64,000 nt of DNA from contig JAQGBZ010000131.1 in NCBI GenBank assembly GCA_034687125.1, forward strand, positions 62,001 through 126,000. The letters are read 5' to 3'. This document shows positions 55,741-64,000 of this stretch, piece after piece (position 1 is the stretch's first letter; every line of letters starts with the position of its first letter). Below the pieces are notes generated by a model. The model was not told where the DNA came from and searched no databases. It saw only the letters and a program-made list of their open reading frames with translations. The position numbers were made by a program, and so were the translations under genes. Source of the DNA: Neelides folsomi. Lineage: Eukaryota > Arthropoda > Collembola > Neelipleona > Neelidae.

Positions 55741-56750
55741 ATGAACGCTTTTGGAGTAAACGATTTACTGTTCAACGATTCGGATGACGAAAATGGGGTT
55801 GTCGTGAGAAGAAAAAAATTTTCCGGGTCAGAGCAAACTTCGAGCTACCAATTTGGATTTTCGGGAAAGGTTCCGTCTCAACAGAGAAGAAATGGAATTT
55901 GTCCTCACATCGGGATGGAAATCAAACACGAGACTGATCGGAACTTCGTCAATCACTTGTGACGCTCTACTGGCTGGGAAATAAGGGATCTTACCATTTG
56001 ATCGGATATGCTCACCGGTTAAGCAAAGGGACAGTTTGTACTACAATCAAAAGAGTCATTGGCTCAATTGTTGGAAGAATAAGGAACGACATCATTCGCT
56101 GGCCCGAAGACTGAAAGAAACGTAGTGGGAGCTTACAGGTCGTCCGGATTTCCATCGGTCGGGGGTTGCTTGGATGGAACGTTTATTCCGATTAAGGCAC
56201 CTACAGTTTAAGAAGAAAATTACGTCGATAGGCATGGATAGCATTCCATCAACGTGACAATTGTTTGTGGACATGACCTTGTATTCTACAGTGTTTCCCA
56301 TGGCTGCCAGGAGCAACTCACGATGCGAGGGTACTGCGAAACTCGGATCTTTTTCGAGCATTCGAAGACGGTTGGAGGCCCTTTCCCAATGCGGTCTTGG
56401 TGATTCAGCTTATGGACTTCGCGATTGGCTCATTCCTCCAATACGAAATCGACCCGACGACCCACGCGAACAACGTTTCAATATCGCACACAAGCGTGAA
56501 AGAAGAGTCATTGAATATGCTTTCGGATTTATGAAAGTGTTTTCCTTGTTTGCAATATCTTCGTCTCGAGTCCGAATTTGCTGTAGAGGTCATGCATGCT
56601 TGTGCCATCATGCACAATATAGCGAAGAAAGAAGATTTTGCCTACATTCATGCTGATGATGTCCAAGCTTTCTACGAGGTGGAGGGAAATGGAAATCAAA
56701 AACTTATCGAACTTGTAGCTCTAAGCCCGATCTCGACATGTCGAATCTAA
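55741..56750 (+). pseudogene. PIF/Harbinger (HARBI1-like) transposase pseudogene
   Basis: Successive pieces in shifting frames show MNAFGVNDLLFNDSDDENGV near the start, a helix-turn-helix-like LSKGTVCTTIKRVIGSIVGR about 56010-56080, the first catalytic-Asp region CLDGTFIPIKAP about 56165-56205, then FPWLPGATHDARVLRNSDLF, GDSAYGLRDWLIPPI about 56398-56440 and HKRERRVIEYAFGFMK about 56490-56540. This matches the DDE order of DDE_4-type HARBI1 nucleases. At least two stops and two or more frame changes break the gene. The end shows the family's VMHACAIMHNI word. Confidence 0.85.
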
Positions 56751-56962
56751 TGACATTAGTCCCGTTTCTGTAGGTCAACTTTTACCCGAATTCGGTTTTT
56801 AGCTTTAAGAATTTTGAGATGGGAAATCATAATATTATAGATAAATTTGCATTTAATACAATTATTTATTTATTAAAGTCATAAATCAAGAAAAAAGAAT
56901 CATAAATCAATAAGAATTTTAACAATTTTTTATATAAACACAATTTCATTCAAACATAATAA

Positions 56963-57614
56963 CTAATTTGGAAAATCGTACAATTTAACAGTGAACTTTA
57001 AAGGTCGCAACTCCAACTCACGCTCCAACTTCATAATCTTCAAATCCTTAAGATAAATTTCACGTTCCAAGCAGTCATTTTGAAGTTTTCTCTTCTTTCT
57101 GAGATCTTCTTGAACATCATTTCTCATTTTTGGAATATTTATTCCCTTCTTTGTAGTCGAACAAGTTTGAACATAACCGATATTGGTTATAACCAAGGAC
57201 GAAGTTGAAGGAATTGGCTTCAAGGTTGGATCTTTTAAATCCTCATTCACAATTTCGTTTTTTGGGAGGAAAGTTGTTTCCACTCCTTTGATTCCATCCA
57301 GCAATGGCGATTCCCTTCCAATCATGTCCAAAATTAAATTGTCGCATTCGTTGTAAGCCATTGACTTTCCACCTCCATTTTCTGTCTGTTTTTTCTCGTC
57401 GCGTTTGGCCAAGGTCCTTGACTTCCAAACTGCAAATTTGGAACGAAGCTCTTCGTAAGTCGCTGAAGACTTGTAGAGTTCAAAGGTCTTTGCTTTTTTA
57501 AGAATGGGATCCCAAGCATCTTGCTTCTTCTTGCTCAGTACAGCATTCCATACTCAGCCTTAATCATCGTAATAATGAGCTTCTTTGCTTTCGAATCAAC
57601 TCTCCTCCCCATCT
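56963..57614 (-). pseudogene. PIF/Harbinger Myb/SANT-like DNA-binding protein, one frame break
   Basis: The ATG at 57614 opens MGRRVDSKAKKLIITMIKAE, then the frame breaks near 57540 (a one-base shift gives a stop). From there to 56963 a long frame continues LSKKKQDAWDPILKKAKTFE, TYEELRSKFAVWKSRTLAKR, a Ser/Thr linker and a C-terminal coiled coil (KLQNDCLEREIYLKDLKIMK). The Trp-spaced trihelix is the Myb/SANT module by which these partner proteins bring the transposase to the ends. It is nearly intact except for the single shift. Confidence 0.78.
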
Positions 57615-58082
57615 ATTATATTTAAATTGATTTGTATACAATATTTATAAATAAATCACTTACGTTCGTCTTATTCTTTTGTCGACCCACAATTGATGAA
57701 ATCCCCTGAAGACGAAGGAATTGTCGCTTGTAGAAAGGAATTGGAAAGAGGAAAATAGAATCAAAAGGTAAATTTTCTATTTAGAGTAAATGATCCAATT
57801 TGTTAGAGTCTATTTCCATGCAATTAATTAAATTCAACATTGCACACTACATATCATTCTCGAAATGTGATATATGATATTGAAAACTTGGTTAAAGGAT
57901 TTATCATTGCATATTGCATTTTTTGCAATTTGCAATGGATATTTGCAATCGCAATCTGAAATTTGGCTGAACGAGCCCCAGTATTATTTAGTTATTACAG
58001 TATGTATTATGAATCATGATATCATGAATAGAATGGGCTTCATGGACAACTTATCAATTAGTACTAATTATCAGATTTGTAT

Positions 58083-58210
58083 TATATTTCATTACAGAGC
58101 AATTTAGGTCTGATTTTGAAACAACCGCTTAATTATTTGTATCTAAATGCATGGAAATTATTTTGTGGTTATTTCAAACTCAGACCTAAATTGCTCTGGA
58201 ATGAAATATA
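58083..58210. mobile_element. 128-bp MITE with TATATTTCATTACAGAGCAA ends
   Basis: The ends TATATTTCATTACAGAGCAA and TTGCTCTGGAATGAAATATA are inverted. Inside them TTTAGGTCTGA and TCAGACCTAAA pair, the same core as the element at 1-148. It has no coding capacity. Confidence 0.85.
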
Positions 58211-60215
58211 GTAAATATGGTATACAATACAATATACCTACAATATTGCTTTATCATAATTTTTAGAAAATATCTTAAAGACAATAAAATATTTTAAGCA
58301 AAAATGTATGTATTGTATGGTAATAGTACAATAAAGTAAATAATAAAGTAAGCATAATACTGTAAGATCAATGATAATGTTTGATATAGGCGATTGATTA
58401 AATGATAATATATGTATATTTTACAGCTTATATACTAACAATAAGCATATTATATGTTTTTTTCATAGAAAACTTCAAAGAATTCATCATCATTTGGATT
58501 AAATGATAATTTAAAAAGTTTTCTTGTACGAATTCCTCAATCAATAGTGGTGTTTGAAAGACTTTATGCGCCCATATTTCGATATATCTGTAGTTTATGA
58601 ACGCCGGAGCGAGGACATTGCCTAAATGTATATATTATTGATTTTGACTTGAAGTGGCGCGATGAAAAGAGCTAGGACACAATCTCTTCAAGTGTGTATT
58701 CATTCTCCTACTCATTTAATCACTGAGCGAAATGGGGCTAGTGGAAAATGAAATAAAAGTCATCAAAGTAGAAGAGATGGATTGAATTTTATTAGCCAAC
58801 GAGCTTCCACCCCCTTTGGTCCCAAGTCCGCTTGGACCCCCTCTGCTCTTTTTATGACTATTTCTCATTTAAAGTATTTTTGTCGTAATAATATAATCAT
58901 AAATTGAATTGGTTTTGTTGGTGAATATTGATTTCACAAACATGTCCGATCCATCAACATCATTCAGTATTATCATCGTTTTCATAATATTATTTAAAAG
59001 TTTATAAGATAATAAATATAGTTTAACGTAATAGTATGACATTGATCTTAATTAGTACCATAAAGGAGTTCAAGTACTTAACGAATACTCAACATGTGCA
59101 CACCACACAGAATTTCGATGAAAAATAAATGATCGGGTGACTTTTTTCAAACTTTTTCAAGTTAATACGAATACAGATACACAAAAGTACAGAGATATTG
59201 TAATAGACACTCTATACAATATTTATGTTCAACACATTTCTTTAAGTCAATTCATTTTACATGAAACATACTCGTCAACACAGCTAGCATGTTTTCCACA
59301 TCAGCGAGACATTTATTATCTAGGATATATAATAATAATAGAGTTGTGTAGACAGGTAGGTTTGGATTCGTAGTCGCATTCTTTGTTTTTGTATTTATTA
59401 TTTGTAACATGAGACTATTATAATAATTAATAGGCTTTATTAAGTTAATGTACATACGATAAAGGAGGCTAAAGAGAGATGTTGATTAGATCCGAGCCTA
59501 TATAGAACTATTCATAAAGTAATGTAATAGTTTTCATTTGAATGACGATGACCCTCCCTCATGGTTTTCATTTTGCATATTAACTCTAGAGTAAAGGTGA
59601 TTGATTGATATTCAGGAAGAGCAACAACACACACTTTGTGCCCAAAAAGAGTGCAAATTTGGGAAGAAAATCTTCATCACTTAAATCACAGATTGAACTC
59701 TCACGACTTGTTGTCCTTCTCCATTCCATTTATTGGGTTCGATACGCCAACTGTAAATAAGGAGAAAATGATTATTATTTTAAAAAATGCACATGAATTC
59801 ATGGGAAATATATGAAAACAAAAAACGAAGTATTCCAACATTTTAACTGTACCATAATCATAGAATACACAATACAGAATGACGGTCATAAGAACATGTA
59901 CATTTACTACATTAAGATCTAAAATTAAAGTAGGCAGTTTGGAACACATTAAAAGATATAGAGGATTTTAAACAAACACATTTTATATCATCACATTAAT
60001 CACATTCTAACTTTCACTCTCGAGGGAACATTCAACTTCCTTGCTTTGATCCCTAATTTCCTTTTGGAACAGTAAGAGATGAACGTGAGAATAATTCCCC
60101 TTAACATGATCGATAAATAAATCGTGAAAAGAATACAAAGGCTCAAAGTCAAAAAAGGATTCTTTAGAAGAGAAATCTTCAACTTCTCAACTGTAACGAG
60201 GGAGTGAGTGCCATC
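58211..60215. other. Non-coding stretch
   Basis: This is AT-rich DNA with a less AT-rich block at 58.6-58.9 kb. The short open frames (59137-59373, 59252-59455, 59701-59949) show no domain, splice or codon support. I see no gene here. Confidence 0.4.
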
Positions 60216-60308
60216 GCAAATGGCCAGTGCTCTCCATCCGACAGCCGGATTGGAAATTTCATCCGGCATTACCGTATTGATGCCGGATGAGAATAACGGA
60301 TTGGGAAT
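60216..60308. repeat. CCGGCAT palindrome cluster, copy 1
   Basis: GCAAATGGCC is followed by TCCATCCGACAGCCGGATTG and ATCCGGCATTACCG..TGATGCCGGATGAG, so several CCGGAT/ATCCGG arms can pair. It shares GCAAATGGCC and CATCCGACA-GCCGGAT with the segment at 60641-60728. It is probably a small GC-richer inverted-repeat insertion. Confidence 0.55.
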
Positions 60309-60640
60309 TTGAGACATATATTACATATGAACCTAACGACTGATCAATGAGTTTAAATGTATTCCTTATAAAAAATCAAAGGAATGAATGATTAATTATT
60401 AAAATATAAAATCTAGATAATTTCTTCGAGATGACTATCATTAATTCTTTATTCCGAGTTGAACAAAGTCAAACCGGTAAACCTTGCTAATTTGTTTGAT
60501 TAAATCTTAATCTCACATTCAGTAAATTATATTTTAAAAACTCGTTTGTTTAAATCCGTTCGTTTTATTTTATTTTATTTTATTTAATAGAATATTTGAA
60601 TATTGTCTCTTTCAAAAGGAAAGCAATAGGGCAAGTTTTA

Positions 60641-60728
60641 GCCATTTGGGGACTTCATCCGACATGCCGGATGAATTTTTGCCGTAAGGTACAATCCGGC
60701 AATGCCGGACTGAGCTCTGCAAATGGCC
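60641..60728. repeat. CCGGCAT palindrome cluster, copy 2
   Basis: GCCATTTGGGGACTTCATCC at the left pairs imperfectly with GGACTGAGCTCTGCAAATGGCC at the right. The centre has GACATGCCGGATGA and AATCCGGCAATGCCGGAC. The whole 88-bp unit is a near-palindrome, unusual for its GC-rich words in this AT-rich area. Confidence 0.6.
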
Positions 60729-60796
60729 AACTCTCAACTTATTGGAATCTAGGGGAAATGAAGTAGGTGGGTATACATATATCTCTATTCTATACA

Positions 60797-61132
60797 TTTA
60801 TGTCCGGGGGTGGAACCTGAAATTTTTAATTATATCCGGGCCCCTAAATATATCCGGGTCACTTTTTGAAATGGGCGATAAATTAAATATTTAATACAGT
60901 ATAATATTCTTAACGAAACTGTTATTTATGACAATATCAGCGACTCTTCATCAGAAGAATCTTGTTCTGACGCTTAAAATTTAATAATTTTTTATAAAAA
61001 CATAATTTTGAAATAGTCCAATCCTAAATTATTTTAATTATATCCGGTAAACAAATTTATATCCGGGCCCGATTTATATCCGGGGGTCAGAGGCAATAAT
61101 TTTAATTATGTCCAATTCTTGGGTTAATACGG
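60797..61132 (+). mobile_element. Tigger/pogo-like MITE, copy 2, truncated
   Basis: This is an inverted relative of 43564-43960. It keeps CCGGGGG-TCAGAGGCAATAATTTTAATTAT, the sub-terminal ATATCCGGG repeats and the right terminus TTGGGTTAATACGG followed by TA, but lacks about 50 bases at the left end. On the plus strand ETVIYDNISDSSSEESCSDA-stop is retained at about 60915-60978, matching copy 1 apart from its first residues. Confidence 0.75.
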
Positions 61133-61134
61133 TA

Positions 61135-62462
61135 CCTATATATGGTATTATGGTATATATTATATAATGTTTTGAGAATAAAGGCAGTTAAAGAATGATA
61201 AAGAAATGGATATTACCTCAAGTGCATACTTATGATTAAAAGGAATACGCTAGCGAACGTGTAGAAAATACATGCAATAAGTCAAGGAGCCATATCACTG
61301 CTCAACTATCCTGGTCTGTCTGTATGTGAAGATTTATATTATGTACTAATATATTGAAAATGAAAAGGAGGGACTTCAGAGCTTCGAGATCAATTCTGAT
61401 TCGAATGCAAAGAGTCAAAGCTTGGCCTTAATCCTCTTTCAGATTAAGAAGAGGATTGATGGATTGGAAGTCTAAAATCCGATGTTCCAGCAGGTTCCTA
61501 CTGTTTCAACCGCTATTAGACCGAATGGAGTCGAGGGAGCATTAAGTAAATAATTGAGAGGAAACCCTGACAAAGAGATCTGAGATGTAAGTATTTGAAC
61601 AATATCCATAAATACAGTATGTATGTATGAAACTACTACATACATACCATACATACATTGGGATGGGTACGTATATTAGTAGGCGGATTGGAGCCTGTTG
61701 AGAAGACAGAACGGAAGAGTAGTGATTGACAGCGAGGCTGAATAAAAACGTAAGGCAAGCTCTTATTCCAAACGAGACGCTCCCATTCCTTCACGAAATA
61801 CGGATTCTCTCAATTTCCATGCAAATGGATACAGACATACTATGCATTCATATAATAAAGAATACAGACACACACCGACACTCACAGTACCGGGGAAAAG
61901 GATGAGCGAGACGGAAAGAGAAACGAAATCAATTTTCTCTTTCAAAAGAAATACCGCATACATTCAAACATATAGATTCATGTTGTGGAATAGGAAATTA
62001 AATGAATTTGAATATATAATAAATTTTTTGAAAGACCGTATTTGCACATTGAAAAGTATAGTAGCCTGCGGAAAACGACTGGCTGAGAGTAAAATGGGTT
62101 TTGTGATAGAGATATAATTTAAGAATATCCTTTATTCTCTAGACAAGAAGTTTGGGAGAAGTTCATTTTAATTCCGCTTATCCTCTTCCCCATAAAAAGA
62201 AATTTCATAAAATAATAATGAGCTCGTTATTAAGTCTTTAAAGGATTTACACATAGGGGAGTCACATCACAGTCATATGCGCCACGACAGACTCAATAAT
62301 ATACAATGACGATAAGGGAGGCAACGACGACGACGACGAGACATATGGAAGATGTGAGGAGGATCAAATACCTTGTCCGCAAAGGAAAAGAATACAGAAT
62401 GACCAATTTTTTGAATTATCAGAGAGAGAATGCTATTGCTGCAAAGAGAGGAGGAGGGCGAC
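61135..62462. other. Non-coding stretch before the right-edge gene
   Basis: AT-rich at first, then more mixed sequence from 61.3 to 62.4 kb. No exon was recognised. It may contain the 3' UTR of the minus-strand gene whose predicted stop is at 62463. Confidence 0.35.
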
Positions 62463-62842
62463 TTAGTTGCCGTTTTGTCCCGCTTGACCTCGGTCTTGTT
62501 GAGCCCGGCTCCACGCCTTTTTCATCGCTTCATTCAAAAGTCCACATTTCATATTTCATCCTACACTCATTCCGGCCGAATTGGGTTACAGGCAGAAAGA
62601 TGTTTCAAGTGCCATTACAACTTACCCATTTTCGGTGTGGAGAGAATGTCTTTCGCCGGGTTGCTTTGTTTTAAGGCGTTGAGCCCACGGCGGCCTGGGT
62701 TTGAAGTTGCACCAGGCCCTCCTCCACCCATACCACAGCCGGGAATGCCGCCGCCTGGGCCGCCGGAACGAGGACATGGAGCTGGTCGCAGGGTTTCGAC
62801 CGGAATCACCCGTCTCCTTTTCTTTGGAAGCTTTGCTCGCGC
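62463..62842 (-). CDS. Unidentified Gly/Pro-rich protein, two probable last exons (5' part outside)
   Basis: Exon 62842-62626 follows the acceptor TTGATTCCAG and reads ARAKLPKKRRRVIPVETLRP, a Gly-rich run (SGGPGGGIPGCGMGGGGPGA), then RRGLNALKQSNPAKDILSTP and KM, ending ATG G|GTAAGT. Joined to 62527-62463 (acceptor GAATGAAG, a weak site), it continues AMKKAWSRAQQDRGQAGQNG, N and TAA. The basic KKRRR could be a nuclear signal. The Gly-rich frame was chosen because it runs from a good acceptor to a good donor. A competing frame (62942-62622) with an ATG is Arg/Trp-rich and looks like a shadow. The family is not recognised. Upstream exons should lie beyond 62842 or the window edge. Confidence 0.5.
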
Positions 62843-64000
62843 CTGGAATCAATAACTTCCTTGCAACAATTTTGATTATCTTCAAAGGGAGAGGAATGAG
62901 CTCCAAATGTGGACCGTGAGAGATAAATAATTCTCTAGCCATCTTTCATTTAACTTTTAAGATAAACTGTGTGCGAAAAATGTGATCGTAAATAAAACCC
63001 CTTCTCGTATAAACTTTTTATGGCTACATCTCCTAACACTCTTTCCTTCTACCTCGTCCGACCTCCAAAGATTGTTTATGAGAAAAGTTCTTGGGAGGAA
63101 ATTGCATTAAGTGTACTAACGAGAATAACTCCCTCCAACATCCCTTCACTTTTTCATATACACAGGCTCGGTTTGTAACATCCCATCTACATCTATACAT
63201 TGGAAAGCATCTGGTCGTTCTTGTAGCTGTTGTATCTAATTTAATATCTTGGGAAGATCATCAAGTAACAAAATCATTTTCACCTTTCCATAATAATTAT
63301 GATGCTGGAGCTTTCTCTCTTCACCATCTTCGTAATTTAATAAAACAGATCACAGTATTATTGATGAAATACTGAAGATTGTTAAATGTCGATGGGGTAC
63401 CTAAATTCATCACCATTTACTAAATTGCCTACTTGATGAGAACATTTATGTACTGCATTTACATAACTGATTTATTTCTATTCAATATTTACTCTTGATT
63501 TTCAGCTTTTAGATATGCTGCCTTGAGTATATTTTGTACTTTTTAGTAGTAACATAAGCAATTTCTTAAAATTTCATATTGTAAATTAATAAATTCATTT
63601 AAAGAGAAATATTGAAACATCAAACCTAATATTGCTGAGTTTGCAGATACTACCCTAGTACGACCCTACCTACTCTGAAAGTTAAATTTCTGCGCAGACC
63701 TATTTTTCTAAAATTGTTTCAAGTAACTTCAACTAAAATATCATACCAATAAAATGCAAAAAAACTTGCATGTTATTTGCCTTTGTTGCCCTGTTTTCTG
63801 TCTATTTTTAAAAAGCTACTGAGAAACTGAAACTACTGAATTTTCAGTATTTTCGTAAACAAAGGCAAAATGGGAGAAATGAAACTTTTAATTGTTGCAC
63901 TAAACTAAATGTTTAAAAATACTTTCCATGAACTTCATTGATGAAATTCTTTTTCAAATTTCAGTTAATAATTTACAAATATTTATAATTATCATCTTAG
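62843..64000. other. Right-edge stretch without a recognised exon
   Basis: This is presumably intron or upstream sequence of the minus-strand Gly/Pro-rich gene. The plus-strand frame 63091-63375 has no supporting features. AT content rises after 63.4 kb. Confidence 0.35.

Larger units (their letters stand above)
55335..57982. mobile_element. PIF/Harbinger DNA transposon (about 2.65 kb, decayed)
   Basis: The terminal inverted repeat GGGGCTCGTTCA starts at 55337 and its complement TGAACGAGCCCC ends at 57979. Flanks are CTACCA and AGTATT, so the usual TWA duplication is imperfect (TAC/TAT). Inside are two convergent genes, the standard PIF/Harbinger pair: a HARBI1-like nuclease on the plus strand and a Myb/SANT-like protein on the minus strand. 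Sub-terminal TGCAAT-type words recur near both ends. Stops and frameshifts indicate that it is inactive. Confidence 0.85.

Noticed and set aside
60000-60317. 105-codon minus-strand frame with a hydrophobic segment
   Set aside because: Part of it lies in the CCGGCAT palindrome repeat. It has no family resemblance, and its single hydrophobic stretch is expected by chance in AT-rich DNA.
62622-62942. 106-codon minus-strand frame with an ATG overlapping the Gly-rich exon
   Set aside because: It reads through the good acceptor near 62842 as Arg/Trp-rich sequence and ends at a stop formed by the donor region. The Gly-rich frame fits the acceptor, donor and downstream exon better.

Overview
The window is eukaryotic nuclear DNA: AT-rich, with short GT-AG introns inside compact genes, very long introns elsewhere, TACATA- and AT-type simple sequence, and many short inverted-repeat transposable elements with TA target duplications. 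The proteins are animal and arthropod-like: an MRL (pico/MIG-10/lamellipodin) adaptor and a B52-type SR protein. A crustacean such as a parasitic copepod would fit, but that is an inference from overall character, not from a database match.

Layout. Positions 2236-26443 (minus) hold an MRL adaptor gene. Eight shared exons (2236-7549) encode a second talin-site-like helix, an RA domain, a PH domain and a proline-rich tail. Three widely spaced alternative first exons (ATGs at 12806, 21168 and 26443) all end in phase 0 and can join the same exon 2. From 28 to 46.7 kb lies a long gene-poor stretch of transposon remnants and AT-rich DNA. Positions 46776-51435 (minus) hold a two-RRM SR splicing factor of the B52/SRSF4-5-6 type, with two phase-matched, competing versions of the exon that finishes RRM1. 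Head-to-head with it, 135 bp away, 51571-54550 (plus) holds a four-exon gene for a 565-residue charged coiled-coil protein that I do not recognise. A nearly complete but decayed PIF/Harbinger transposon, with both a transposase and a Myb/SANT-like second gene, fills about 55335-57982. Near the right edge (62463-62842, minus) are two probable last exons of an unidentified Gly/Pro-rich protein whose 5' part lies outside the window.

Mobile DNA. I can support a 28-bp-TIR MITE in two near-identical opposite copies (one nested in another element), a Tigger/pogo-like MITE pair that still carries a transposase C-terminus, two copies of a 'CAG..ATACCAACTTCTC' MITE, a 525-bp 'CTAGATGTCCC' element, two 'TTTAGGTCTGA' MITEs, a 419-bp foldback element, and a GATA-rich element nested in a larger TIR element. 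An antisense fragment of 18S rRNA sits in the MRL intron near 23.3 kb.

Exon boundaries were deduced by eye from GT/AG sites, reading-frame continuity and family resemblance. No alignment or transcript data were available.
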